Origin: an uncultured Acidobacteriia bacterium
GTDB lineage: Bacteria > Acidobacteriota > Terriglobia > Bryobacterales > Bryobacteraceae
DNA length: 61,035 bases
Reading direction: 5' to 3'
NCBI GenBank assembly: GCA_903907865.1
Contig: CAIVPR010000040.1
Location: 1-61,035, forward strand
Of the stretch, positions 1 to 8,676 are shown in pieces. Position 1 is the stretch's first letter. Each line of letters starts with the position of its first letter. Made by a program: the position numbers and the translations under genes. The notes under the pieces were generated by a model. That model was not told the DNA's origin. It saw only the letters and a list, made by a program, of their open reading frames with translations, and did not search any database.

Positions 1-494
1 ATAACCTGTCCGAGCCGGGATCGGGCTTGTAAAACCGTTTGTCGTCATGATGAGGTTTGCCTTTCCCGCCCTGCACTCTAATCCTTGTCACACAGGCTGA
101 CTCATCAAGCTTGACACAGAGGGTTCGCGCGTTCCCGGAACGCCCCGCATGGCGTGGTCCAGTTCGGCGTTGACCGGGAGCGATTGGTCGAGTGGCTGGG
201 GGCGGTCGACGCGGGAACCATGCGCCAAGTGGACCGTGTCGGAATTCATGCAGAGCGCGGTCCGAACAACCCCGCAAGACGGCGTCGGCCGGGAGGCGGT
301 GACCGCTCGCGCGCGCGGCTCTGACAGGCAAGCGGGCTGGCAGTTCGGCTCGAGCTAAGGTAATGGTGAAAATGCCCTAGCGCTGCGGCTCTGCATTAGC
401 ACGGTGAAGCGCCAATGGCAGATTGCGCGGGCGGTTCCCAATGGACCTCGCGGGTGCTCTGTTTCCCTGCTAGGATGTTGATGGAGACACCACT
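1..494. other. Intergenic stretch without an intact gene
   Basis: I see no intact gene here. A 69-codon open frame at 149-358 has no recognisable family and no ribosome binding site. The only suggestive content is a short stretch on the + strand, in another frame, that reads like the end of a MazF-type toxin (listed separately). The DUF433 gene starts at 495. Confidence 0.5.
139..262 (+). pseudogene. Possible C-terminal fragment of a MazF/PemK-type toxin
   Basis: In the frame that runs through 163-165, the translation reads VVQFGVDRERLVEWLGAVD followed by AGTMRQVDRV. This resembles the last helix region of MazF/PemK endoribonucleases, where an RERLV-x-x-x-G-x-L/V-D pattern and a TM-x-x-V helix are usual. 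No N-terminal beta-barrel part is visible upstream. Other decayed toxin genes lie at 15-16.3 kb. The match is short and judged by eye, so it is only a weak call. Confidence 0.22.
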
Positions 495-737
495 ATGGTT
501 GGGCGGCTGGCTGAATACGACCGGATTACCCGTACGCCGGGTGTGATGGCGGGGAAGGCGTGCATTCGGGGCATGCGGGTCACCGTCGGGATGATCGTCG
601 GCCAGATTGGGGCCGGACATAGCGTAGAAGAATTGCTGGACGACTATCCCTATCTGGAACGGGAAGACATCCTGCAGGCGTTGCGCTACGCGGCATGGAG
701 GGTGGAGGACCGGGAATCCGAGCCGGTCGCCGCGTGA
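495..737 (+). CDS. DUF433 family antitoxin
   Basis: An 80-residue DUF433 protein. The family has a winged-helix-like fold and usually acts as the antitoxin next to a PIN-like DUF5615 toxin. Visible family marks are the GKACIRGMRVTVGMIV core (about residues 18-33) and the LLDDYPYLEREDILQALRYAA tail pattern (about 48-68). The ATG follows a weak purine-rich stretch. Its TGA stop overlaps the GTG start of the next gene (GTGA at 734-737), indicating translational coupling. By analogy with known pairs it probably binds DNA and neutralises the partner. Confidence 0.85.
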   Translation: MVGRLAEYDRITRTPGVMAGKACIRGMRVTVGMIVGQIGAGHSVEELLDDYPYLEREDILQALRYAAWRVEDRESEPVAA

Positions 738-1108
738 AGATCTTGATCGACATGAATTTGTCGGCCAAGTGGATCTCGGCCCTGCGATTTGCTGGCCTTG
801 AATCCGTACACTGGTCCGATGTGGGTGCCGTCAATGCGCCGGATGTCGTGATTGCAGACTATGCCGCCGCGAACGGCTTTACCGTCCTTACACAGGACTT
901 GGACTTTGGTGCCATCCTTGCGGCGTCGAACTCGGATCGACCGAGCGTTGTCCAACTCAGGACCGATGATCTGAGTCCGAATGCGGTCGGAGCTCAGGTG
1001 ATCGGCCAGATCTTGAAGTGGTCTTCGCAACTGGCCTGCGGCGCGATGCTGACTGTGGAGAATGACCGCAGTCGTATTCGAATCCTTCCCTTTCGGCCCG
1101 TGGTCTAA
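734..1108 (+). CDS. DUF5615 PIN-like domain toxin
   Basis: A 124-residue protein of the DUF5615 PIN-like family, putative RNases of toxin-antitoxin pairs. I start it at the GTG that overlaps the antitoxin stop (GTGA). This gives the expected N-terminus KILIDMNLSAKW, where the Asp after ILI matches the first acidic residue of the PIN-like active site. VIADYAAANGFTVLTQDLDFG supplies the central TxDxDF motif. The length is normal for the family. An upstream in-frame ATG at 695 would add residues that do not fit the family. The pair looks intact. Confidence 0.85.
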   Translation: MKILIDMNLSAKWISALRFAGLESVHWSDVGAVNAPDVVIADYAAANGFTVLTQDLDFGAILAASNSDRPSVVQLRTDDLSPNAVGAQVIGQILKWSSQLACGAMLTVENDRSRIRILPFRPVV

Positions 1109-1167
1109 CAGCCCGTGGAGGAGGTCTATGTAGCCGATATGCTGGGTAAGAAGGGACACAATTCACC

Positions 1168-1926
1168 ATGAACATGACAGGCAACACGATTCTGATCACC
1201 GGAGGCGGGTCCGGCATCGGGCTTGCGCTCGCGGAGGCCTTACACACGTTGGGAAACCGGGTGATCATCGCGGGCCGTCGGAAGGACGTTCTGGATGCCG
1301 CAAGGGCAGCCAACCCCGGCATGGAGTCAGTCCAAGTGGACCTCACCGACGCGTCAGCCATCCAAGCACTTGCCGTCGAGGTGTCCGCCCGCTATCCGGC
1401 GCTGAATGTGCTCGTCAACAACGCGGGCATCATGAAGGTTGAGAAGATGCTGGAAAGCGCGGTTGCCGCGGCCGAGGCCATGATCACCACCAACCTGCTC
1501 GCGCCGATACGACTGACCGCAGCGCTTTTGCCGCTTCTGCGGTCGCAGCCGCACGCAACGGTCATGAATGTTTCGTCCGGGCTGGCTTTCGTTCCGCTGG
1601 CGGTCACACCCACTTACTGCGCCACCAAGGCGGCCATCCATTCCTACTCGCAATCACTGCGGCACCAGTTGAAGGGTACCTCGGTGGAAGTGCTGGAACT
1701 GGCTCCCCCCTACGTCCAGACGGAACTGATGGGAGCGCACCAAGCCACCGATCCCCATGCCATGCCCTTGGCCGACTTCATCGCCGAGGTGATGCAGATC
1801 CTCACAACGCGGCCCGAGGCGACCGAGATTTGCGTGCAGCGCGTCCTTCCACTCCGCGAGGCCGAAGCACGGGGCCCCGCAGCCTACGCCGCGATGTTCC
1901 AAGGACTGAACTCGATGACGTTCTAA
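1168..1926 (+). CDS. SDR family oxidoreductase (DltE-like)
   Basis: A 252-residue classical short-chain dehydrogenase/reductase. It shows the Rossmann glycine motif TGGGSGIG (residues 11-18), NNAG (84-87), an active-site Ser in NVSSG (136-137) and the YxxxK pair Y150/K154 (YCATK). The family oxidises or reduces alcohols and ketones with NAD(P)(H). Sequence style and length resemble cytosolic DltE-type SDRs; the substrate cannot be told. It starts at an ATG 59 nt after the DUF5615 gene and is probably transcribed separately. A DinB gene converges on it from the right. Confidence 0.88.
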   Translation: MNMTGNTILITGGGSGIGLALAEALHTLGNRVIIAGRRKDVLDAARAANPGMESVQVDLTDASAIQALAVEVSARYPALNVLVNNAGIMKVEKMLESAVAAAEAMITTNLLAPIRLTAALLPLLRSQPHATVMNVSSGLAFVPLAVTPTYCATKAAIHSYSQSLRHQLKGTSVEVLELAPPYVQTELMGAHQATDPHAMPLADFIAEVMQILTTRPEATEICVQRVLPLREAEARGPAAYAAMFQGLNSMTF

Positions 1927-1980
1927 GGAGGAACCGTGGGGGGCGTCCAAGATGCCGGAAGCCCCCACGGTCGTGACAAA

Positions 1981-2520
1981 CTACTGCTTGCTGGTCGGAG
2001 GGACGATGTCCTTCAGCCGCATGTACGTCACCAGATTCCCGTAGTGCTCCATGTTGTGCGCCACGTTGAAATCCATAACGCCAATCCGCGTCATCGGACG
2101 GCCGAACGTCACCATTTCCGCCGCATTCTTGTCGTTGAGCTTCGAGTAGGCCGCCTCGCAGTACGCAAACGCCGCGTTCAACGCCTCCACCACCGCAGCC
2201 TTGGTCTTCGCCGTCTTTTCGATCTCCTTGTCGACCGACTTGCCCTCGATTGCGGCCCCGCAGAATTCGTATTGGCCGTCGGCAATGTGGGCGAACAGTT
2301 CGCCGAAGGTGCGGACCTTGGGCGTCGGACGCCAGTTCCACAGATCGTCCGACACCTTGTCGACGGACTTGACGACGTCGTTCTTGGAGTTGTTGAACAG
2401 GATCTTGGAACTCGCGATCAGCGGGTTGGCATCTTGGGCAACCACGGGAGTTTGCGCTAGAGCGGACACGGTTGTGCCGGCGGCCAGCGCGGAAACGAGG
2501 GCGATTCGGGTAATCAGCAT
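1981..2520 (-). CDS. Secreted DinB-fold protein
   Basis: A 179-residue protein with an N-terminal signal peptide (hydrophobic stretch ending SALAQ, cleavage near residue 23) followed by a DinB-like four-helix bundle. The metal-binding histidine triad is visible: H78 in LFAHIADGQ, and H155 and H159 in AHNMEHYGNL. DinB-fold proteins bind a metal and include thiol-dependent transferases; exported versions are common in Acidobacteria and their substrates are mostly unknown. I start it at the ATG giving MLITRIALV, not at far-upstream in-frame codons, because this yields the signal peptide. Confidence 0.85.
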   Translation of the reverse strand: MLITRIALVSALAAGTTVSALAQTPVVAQDANPLIASSKILFNNSKNDVVKSVDKVSDDLWNWRPTPKVRTFGELFAHIADGQYEFCGAAIEGKSVDKEIEKTAKTKAAVVEALNAAFAYCEAAYSKLNDKNAAEMVTFGRPMTRIGVMDFNVAHNMEHYGNLVTYMRLKDIVPPTSKQ

Positions 2521-2543
2521 ACCCCGATTATCGCGCGCGCAGC

Positions 2544-3335
2544 CTATTCGATGGGGTCCAGCCCCTTTGGAGGTGCCAAGCGCGGATCGATCTTTGGCAG
2601 ATCTTCGGGAAAAACCGCGTGGCCCTCGGGCGGCGGGAACAGCGACTTTAACGCGTCCAAACGCTTCCGCAGATACCGGCTGGGCAATTGTCGCGGGCCG
2701 GCCTCCACATCGATGTCGCAGCAGATGCCGTGCATGTAGAGCGTCATCGTGTCGCGGAACGAGTCGCGCGAGTATTCCCGGAACAGGGGACCGTCCTTGC
2801 GCGCCGCCATCGCCTTCCGCTGCAGCTTCTGCTTGGCGTGCCAACTGCGGTCGTCGACCTCGCCGTGCGCCTCGGCGCTCAATTCCTCTCGCAGCAGCCG
2901 GTTCCACTCGTCCTCGGCTTCCTTTGGCAGCGCCAGCAGCAGCAGCCCGGCGAGTTCGTCGTAGAGGAAGTAATGGTAGTCGGCAACCTGTTCGTCCTTC
3001 ACGGTGAAGAACAGGGTGGCGTGGTCCTGCGCCATCACCCGCGTCGACAGGATGAGTTTCGCCTCGGTCGGCTTCTCCTCGGTCACGGAGATGGGGCCCT
3101 TCGGCGTCTGGCGGTCGAGGTAGGGAGCAAACACGATGCCCACGGGCGGCAGCAGGGCTGCGACGCTCGGCGGCAACGCGGTGATCGGGTCCTGCAGAAA
3201 CTGGCGAAGGTCTTCTTCCGGCACCGGGAACAGGGGGTTATAGGAAAACCGGGTATCGACTGCGATCATCTCGGAGCGGAGCGTGCGCGCGAGTTGCTCA
3301 ACCGTGGTCCGGGGCCGACTGTTCGGGGAAGGCAT
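2544..3335 (-). CDS. Conserved hypothetical protein, 263 residues
   Basis: I do not recognise this family. The protein is soluble and charged, with no signal peptide or membrane segment. It has an N-terminal helical part (TVEQLARTLRSEM), a central beta-rich region (about 90-150) and a basic, helical C-terminal half ending in a proline-rich tail. I start at the ATG giving MPSPNSRPRT; the in-frame extension to 3434 would overlap the promoter side of the divergent MarC gene. Normal codon use and length suggest a real gene. It reads in the same direction as the DinB gene, 23 nt upstream of it. Confidence 0.65.
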   Translation of the reverse strand: MPSPNSRPRTTVEQLARTLRSEMIAVDTRFSYNPLFPVPEEDLRQFLQDPITALPPSVAALLPPVGIVFAPYLDRQTPKGPISVTEEKPTEAKLILSTRVMAQDHATLFFTVKDEQVADYHYFLYDELAGLLLLALPKEAEDEWNRLLREELSAEAHGEVDDRSWHAKQKLQRKAMAARKDGPLFREYSRDSFRDTMTLYMHGICCDIDVEAGPRQLPSRYLRKRLDALKSLFPPPEGHAVFPEDLPKIDPRLAPPKGLDPIE

Positions 3336-3361
3336 TTTGGGGGTTCGGGAATTCGAGGTCA

Positions 3362-4057
3362 ATGGGAAATTTTCGGGGGAACCTCGATTGTAACAGGAAA
3401 CGCGATAATGGAGGTACGCCGACCTTCCTTCCACTGCTGCAGTTCGCGCTGGTCTCCTTCACGTCGATCTTCGTGTTGGTGGACCCTGTGTCCGCTGTCC
3501 CCGCGTTCATCGCGATGACGGCGCATCCAGGCGCGCGTCCACGGCGCAAAACCGCGGCTGCTGCGTGCTGGACGTTCTACCTGATCCTGACCATCTTCGC
3601 GATAGCCGGCCCGGCGATCTTCCGGCTATTCGGCATCACGCTGCCCGCGTTCAAGATAGCGGGCGGCATCGTCCTGGGCTTGGTCGGGCTGGACATGCTG
3701 CAGGCGCGGCGGTCGCCCACCAAGGAGACTCCGGGGGAGACCGAGGAAGGCGCGGGCAAGGAGGATCCGGGCGTGATCCCGCTGGGCATCCCGATGCTGG
3801 CCGGACCGGGCTCGATCTCCTCGGTAATGGTGCTGATGGGCCAGGTGGACGATTTCCCGAGGCATGCCGTGATCTTGGGCTGCATCGCGGCTGTGGCGGT
3901 CGCGTCGTTCGTGATCCTGGCGGCGGCGGACAAGGTTGGAGCGTACCTGCACCAGACCGGGATCCAGATCATGAACCGGATGATGGGGCTTTTGTTGACG
4001 GCGATCGCCGTGCAGTTCGTGTTGAACGGCTTGAGGGATATCGGGGTGGTGCGGTAG
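3362..4057 (+). CDS. MarC family integral membrane protein
   Basis: MarC/UPF0056 family membrane protein of unknown transport role. The N-terminal helix contains the family pattern FVLVDPVSAVPAF. Further hydrophobic helices follow (YLILTIFAIAGPAIF, IAGGIVLGLVGLDML, IPMLAGPGSISSVMVLM, VILGCIAAVAVASFVIL, MMGLLLTAIAVQFVLNG), about six in all, with a hydrophilic Glu/Gly loop after the third. The GIPMLAGPGSIS stretch is typical of the family. The start is uncertain: the ATG at 3362 gives about 25 extra residues before the first helix, and a GGAGGT at 3409-3414 hints at a later non-ATG start. Confidence 0.85.
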   Translation: MGNFRGNLDCNRKRDNGGTPTFLPLLQFALVSFTSIFVLVDPVSAVPAFIAMTAHPGARPRRKTAAAACWTFYLILTIFAIAGPAIFRLFGITLPAFKIAGGIVLGLVGLDMLQARRSPTKETPGETEEGAGKEDPGVIPLGIPMLAGPGSISSVMVLMGQVDDFPRHAVILGCIAAVAVASFVILAAADKVGAYLHQTGIQIMNRMMGLLLTAIAVQFVLNGLRDIGVVR

Positions 4058-4119
4058 GCGGCCCAGGCGATTTGGTGGTATGTTGAAGGCAATGGTAGCC
4101 GAACTCTCCCGACTCGAAA

Positions 4120-4374
4120 TTGGAACAGGAACAAATCGCCTACGAGGGCATGCGCACGGATCTGGAAGCCCGCCATTTGGGGTCTTTCGTCGTGGTTCAC
4201 GACGGGGAACTAGTGGGCGTGTACCCAAACATCCTCAAAGCCCACAGCGCAGCCGCAAGGTTCTTCCGGGCGGGCTGCGGCTGTCTGGTGCGTCAAATCG
4301 GCTGGGACGGAATCGGTGCACCGCCGCTTGGGTTCCCGCCAAGCCAAGTAGCGGTATTCGGCCGAATGGAATAG
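4120..4374 (+). CDS. DUF5678-like small protein
   Basis: An 84-residue protein starting at TTG, because an in-frame stop lies just upstream and no ATG precedes the conserved part. The layout of an N-terminal helix (EQIAYEGMRTDLEARHLG), then FVVVHDGELVGVYPNILKAHSAA, then CLVRQIG matches small DUF5678-type proteins of unknown function that often accompany protease-like or toxin-antitoxin partners. No partner gene is visible beside it. There is no clear ribosome binding site. Confidence 0.6.
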   Translation: MEQEQIAYEGMRTDLEARHLGSFVVVHDGELVGVYPNILKAHSAAARFFRAGCGCLVRQIGWDGIGAPPLGFPPSQVAVFGRME

Positions 4375-4449
4375 TGCGGCTGAATTGTGGCTTATCCAGC
4401 CCCGATGCCGCTGTAGGATCGGACCGACAATATTGATTGAAGCATGACT

Positions 4450-4529
4450 TGAACAAACGCTCCCTCGCGGTCGCGGCTCGGTAACGTGTTGATTCTGCAG
4501 AGCCGCGACCGCGATGGAGCGTTTGTTCA
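4450..4529. repeat. Dispersed palindromic repeat, full copy (30-bp arms)
   Basis: Near-perfect inverted repeat. The left arm, 4450-4479, begins tgaacaaacgctccctcgcg and the right arm, 4500-4529, is its reverse complement with one mismatch (g to t at 4515). The spacer is 20 nt. There is no T-run after it, so it is not a classic terminator, although it lies between a + gene and a - gene. The first 24 bases of the left arm recur exactly at 61012-61035, and a decayed right arm is at 11940-11963. This makes it an interspersed element (REP/MITE-like), not a local hairpin. Confidence 0.85.
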
Positions 4530-4607
4530 GGAAAGGAAGGCGTGCGTGTTGCTCGGCGGAATCACCGGAGTCGGGACCCTGGAACGCGACTAACACGGCA
4601 GCGACCC

Positions 4608-7600
4608 CTACTGCTTCACGTAAATCTGCACAAGCCGACCCTGCCTCACATCCGCGCTGGGGACCGAGTCTTGCAAGATAATCACGTTCGTCGGTGACCC
4701 CGCCTGCGTGATCGTGGTCGAAGGCAGCTTCACATTCACCTGCCATACCCCCACCAAGCCCGGAGCCAAACCGGCATACTGGACATCCGACCCCGTCAGC
4801 ACGCTGTTCGGTGAAATGAACACGGTCGGCGGCCGCGACGAGGCCACCGCCCCGGTCGGCGCACTGCCGTCGGGAGGCGCACCGGCAACGTAGCCCTCGC
4901 CGGTCCCATAGAAAGTAATGTAGTGGCCCGCGATGGCCGGCGTGGTGGCCGTGTTCAGCTTGCCGTCCTCGTTCACCGCGACCGCCGTGCCGCTGCCATT
5001 CGCGTCCTGGGTAAATATCCCTGGCTGCGCTGTCGCCATCGACACCGTCGTGTCCCCCAGCAGCCTTCCCGTGGCCGACTCGATCACCTGCAAGTCCGCC
5101 GTGCCGCTCGTCGGTGCCAAGTTCGGCACCTGGAAGTTGATCTGGTCCGATCCCACGAAGAACAGCGGCACCGCCGTGCCGTTGAACAGCACCTGCAGCC
5201 CGTTCAGTTGCGTCGGCAGCGGAATCGCCGTGGCTGATTGCGTGGTCGTCCCGAACTGGTGAAAGTTCCCGGTCGAGTAGAGCGCTGCAATCATACCCGG
5301 TGCCATCACATTCGCGTTCATGTAGTTGGCAGCGTTCAACCCCGAGAGGCCCGGATAGTGGATCACCACCCGGCTTGCCGAATCCGCGATGAACACGTTG
5401 CCCCACCCGTCCTCGGTCAAGGCCAACGGCCCGAACTCCGCCAAAGTGGCATTCGAAGCGAAGTTGGTAGCCGCCAAAGAGTTGAACTTCGGGAAGCGGA
5501 TCGCCTGCCCCACCCCGGTGTCGGTCACCCAAATGTCGCCGGTCACGGTCCCGACATGCATCCCCACCGGCCGCTTCAGCCCGGTGGTCAGCGAGATCGC
5601 TGCAAACGCGCCCGAGGCATCGGTCGGGGCATGGTCAAAAATCAGTACCCGGCCGTTGCCGGAGTCGGCAACATAGAGGTGGTCGTCCTCGTCGGTAGCA
5701 ATGTGCCGCGGCGCATTCAACTGGTTGGTAGTGGTCCCCGACCCCGACGACGAAAAATTCTGCTGCCCGAACACAATGGTTGCCGCCATCCCGCTGGTGA
5801 ACGTATCGGACGTCCCGGGGAAATACAACACCCGGTTCTGCAAAACGTCCGACACGAGCAGCCCGTTGCCGCTCGCCTGGGCGATCCCGTAAGGAGCAGT
5901 CATGGTGCGGGCGGTGGGGTCAGGAATCTTGGAGAAGAAATTGAGCTGCCCCAGCACGAGGTCGGCGGGTTCCATCACGCCCGGCTTATAGTTGTCGAAC
6001 GGCTTCGGGAAACGCAGCACGCGTCCATTCCCGGTGTCGGCCACATACAAGTTGCCCGACGGGTCCACGTATAGGCCGATGGGCGAGAACAGGTTCGATT
6101 GCGTCGGCTTGGTCGAGTCGTTCGAGGGGTAGTTCAGGATGTTGTGCTGGAAATCCGGCTGCCCGATCACGATATCGGCCTTCGCGCCCGGTTGGATGTT
6201 CCGCAGATCCTTGTACCCCAGAATCCGGTGGTTGCCCGTGTCGGCAATGTACAAATGCGGGGGATTCGCCGTCAGATCCACCGCAACCCCGGCCTCGCCA
6301 CCCGAGAAGTTGAGCTCCCTACCCTCGACGAGGTTGGGAGCGTTCAAATCCATCGCATCCTGGCCAAGCACCCGCACCGCCGGCCCGATCAGCCCGTCGG
6401 CCCTCGGCATCACCAACACCCGGTTGTTCCCGGAATCGACCGTGTACAGTTCGCCGCCGAAGTACGCGGCCGAGGTCGGGTGCAGCATGGACGTGGCGGA
6501 CGCCAGTGGTTGCCCTTGATTGCCAGTTCCAGTAAAAAAGTCCTTCTGGCCAGCCACTTCCGCCGCGCTTTGCGTCAATGTGTCCGAAGTGAACTGCTCG
6601 GCCGGCGGGTAAATCAGCACACGGTTGGTATTCGAATCGACCACGCCGATCCGGTCCCCGAGGCTGAAGAGCCCACCCGGACCCACGCCCAACTGGAGGT
6701 TGCTGACCGTCGGCGTTCCCGCCGCTGTCGACACCCCAATAATCCGCGAAGCGGCCTGCCCGCTGAACGCCGGCGAATTCCAAACCAGAATCCGGCCACG
6801 GGAGCCGTTCAGGGATTCGACCACGAACAACCGCCCCGCGCTGTCGAAAGCAATCCCGGAAGGCTGCCCGACCGCCGTGAGCGACGTCACTGAAGTGTTG
6901 TTGGAAAAGCTCGACGAGGCGAAATCCTGTTGGGCCAGCACCAGATCCGCCGCCGGACCCGGGGCCGCGACTGCCCCGATCAACTTCGCCGGATATCGAA
7001 GCACCCGGTTGTTGCCCGGATCGGTGATCCAAAGATTGCCCGAGCCGTCGAACGCCATCCCGGAAAGGTACAACGAGTTCGTGGCCGTGAATGCCACGGT
7101 AGTGGCGGAAATCCCGCCGGCGTTCGGCGTCGAGGTCGTGAAGGACTGCTGCCCGATCACCAAGTCCGGCAATTGGCCCTGCGTCTGGGTGAAGGGCTTC
7201 GGGAAGCGCAGGATTCGGTTGTTCGCGGCGTCCGCGACATAAAGGTTGCCGGAGGAGTCAACGGCAAGCGCCGTAGGAGCGTTCAAGCCGGTGGCGCGCG
7301 AGCCTGTGGGCCCTTGGGCGGAGGTGGTCAAAAAGTCGGGCTGGCCGACCACGATGTCCGCAGCCTGCCCGTTCTTGAACCCGACTGCACTGCGGAATCC
7401 CAACACCCGGTTGTTCGCGGTGTCGGCGACGTACAAGCGCGGCGGGCTGGCGCTCGTGTCCAACGCGATGCCCTGCGGATTGTCGAACTCGCGGCCCTCC
7501 ACCAGATTGGGATTCTGGGTGTTGATCTGGATCTTTGTTTGCCCGACGACGCGGGTGGGAACTGGGTTCAGGGTGATCTGGGCAACCGCAGGCACGGCCA

Positions 7601-7655
7601 ATCCTGCGAGCGATGCCAAAACGATGCGTATGCTGAACGCGGAAACTGGTCTCAT
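4608..7655 (-). CDS. Secreted NHL-repeat beta-propeller protein with TIGR03437-type C-terminal domain
   Basis: A 1015-residue secreted protein. A signal peptide (residues 1-25, ending PAVAQ) is followed by many NHL-type repeats with the recurring core P-x-x-LYVADTxNNRVLxF/Y, spread from about residue 60 to 780 and likely forming one or two beta-propellers. The last 230 residues (from about MAPGMIAALYSTG) match the TIGR03437-type domain common in Solibacter-like Acidobacteria. NHL propellers mediate binding; no enzyme motif is seen. The gene is monocistronic and faces away from mqnA. Confidence 0.88.
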   Translation of the reverse strand: MRPVSAFSIRIVLASLAGLAVPAVAQITLNPVPTRVVGQTKIQINTQNPNLVEGREFDNPQGIALDTSASPPRLYVADTANNRVLGFRSAVGFKNGQAADIVVGQPDFLTTSAQGPTGSRATGLNAPTALAVDSSGNLYVADAANNRILRFPKPFTQTQGQLPDLVIGQQSFTTSTPNAGGISATTVAFTATNSLYLSGMAFDGSGNLWITDPGNNRVLRYPAKLIGAVAAPGPAADLVLAQQDFASSSFSNNTSVTSLTAVGQPSGIAFDSAGRLFVVESLNGSRGRILVWNSPAFSGQAASRIIGVSTAAGTPTVSNLQLGVGPGGLFSLGDRIGVVDSNTNRVLIYPPAEQFTSDTLTQSAAEVAGQKDFFTGTGNQGQPLASATSMLHPTSAAYFGGELYTVDSGNNRVLVMPRADGLIGPAVRVLGQDAMDLNAPNLVEGRELNFSGGEAGVAVDLTANPPHLYIADTGNHRILGYKDLRNIQPGAKADIVIGQPDFQHNILNYPSNDSTKPTQSNLFSPIGLYVDPSGNLYVADTGNGRVLRFPKPFDNYKPGVMEPADLVLGQLNFFSKIPDPTARTMTAPYGIAQASGNGLLVSDVLQNRVLYFPGTSDTFTSGMAATIVFGQQNFSSSGSGTTTNQLNAPRHIATDEDDHLYVADSGNGRVLIFDHAPTDASGAFAAISLTTGLKRPVGMHVGTVTGDIWVTDTGVGQAIRFPKFNSLAATNFASNATLAEFGPLALTEDGWGNVFIADSASRVVIHYPGLSGLNAANYMNANVMAPGMIAALYSTGNFHQFGTTTQSATAIPLPTQLNGLQVLFNGTAVPLFFVGSDQINFQVPNLAPTSGTADLQVIESATGRLLGDTTVSMATAQPGIFTQDANGSGTAVAVNEDGKLNTATTPAIAGHYITFYGTGEGYVAGAPPDGSAPTGAVASSRPPTVFISPNSVLTGSDVQYAGLAPGLVGVWQVNVKLPSTTITQAGSPTNVIILQDSVPSADVRQGRLVQIYVKQ

Positions 7656-7748
7656 CGAGTATTTGCGGCTTCGGAATCCGTTTCGGCGGCGGCGCGGGCG
7701 AAAACCCGCCTGACTCCATTATCCAACAGACCCGGCTAAAATAGGAAC

Positions 7749-8501
7749 TTGCGCGTCTCCGCCGTCAGCTATCTCAACACCTGGCCCCTTGTCTGGGGTT
7801 TCCTGCACGGCGAACAACGCGGCCTTTACGATTTCCGCTTCGACCTCCCCGCAGTCTGCGCCCAAGCCGTGGCCGAGGGCGACGCCGACATCGGCCTTGT
7901 CCCCTGTGCCGAAGTCGAGCGGCTTGGCCTCGACTTCCTGCCCGACCTCGGCATCGCCTGCGAAGGCCCAGTGCGCAGTATCCTGCTCGTTTCCAAGAAG
8001 CCATTCCGGGAAATCCAGACTCTCGCCGCCGACTCCAGCTCCCGCACTTCCGTTGCGCTCACCCGAATCCTCCTCCGGGAACGCTACGGCTGCCTGCCAC
8101 GGATCAGCCGCCAAGCCCCGGCTCTCGAAGAAATGCTGGCCGACTCCGACGCGGCGCTCATCATCGGCGACCCCGCGCTGCATCTGGACCCAGCAACGCT
8201 ACCCTATGAGGTGCTCGACCTTGGCGCGGAATGGACCGGCTTCACCGGACTCCCGATGGTGTTCGCAGTCTGGGCTGGCAGGGCTGAAAACCTAGCTCGG
8301 GCCGACCGTGGGGCATTTCTTGCGTCATACCGGTACGGCGTGACCCGGTTGGACGAGATCGTCCGCCAAGCCGAAGTGGAACGGGCGTTCCCCCAGGCGG
8401 TTTCCCGCGAGTATTTGACCCGCTACATCCAATTCGAACTGACTCCGAGGCACCTCGAAGGGCTTCGGCTCTTCCGCGGGTTTGTACGGTCGCTGGACTG
8501 A
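7749..8501 (+). CDS. mqnA: Chorismate dehydratase MqnA (futalosine menaquinone pathway)
   Basis: A 250-residue periplasmic-binding-protein-like fold of the MqnA/MqnD group. MqnA dehydrates chorismate to 3-enolpyruvylbenzoate, the first step of futalosine-route menaquinone synthesis in the cytoplasm. The N-terminal VSAVSYLNTWPLVWG is the family signature. ADIGLVPCAEV and SSRTSVALTRILLRERYG follow in the usual order, as does AALIIGDPAL. It starts at TTG directly at the conserved N-terminus. It stands alone here; other mqn genes are not in the window. MqnD is less likely given the SYLN motif. Confidence 0.88.
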   Translation: MRVSAVSYLNTWPLVWGFLHGEQRGLYDFRFDLPAVCAQAVAEGDADIGLVPCAEVERLGLDFLPDLGIACEGPVRSILLVSKKPFREIQTLAADSSSRTSVALTRILLRERYGCLPRISRQAPALEEMLADSDAALIIGDPALHLDPATLPYEVLDLGAEWTGFTGLPMVFAVWAGRAENLARADRGAFLASYRYGVTRLDEIVRQAEVERAFPQAVSREYLTRYIQFELTPRHLEGLRLFRGFVRSLD

Positions 8502-8676
8502 TTCGTCGATCCAGCCGGACGCCGCACACCCGTTCACGGCCCACTGAAATAAAGTTTCCCCCAAAATAAGTTTTTTTCCTTCAACAAGATACGCGGATCT
8601 GGCTACCCTCCGGCCGTCCCGCCGCACCCCCGGTTTTCCCTCCCCCCATGGCACAATTCCAACCGGACACAGCCCC

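Noticed and set aside
4210-5532. 440-codon minus-strand frame covering the palindrome and the end of the NHL gene
   Set aside because: It is out of frame with the NHL protein, crosses the inverted repeat and has low-complexity Gly/Arg content.
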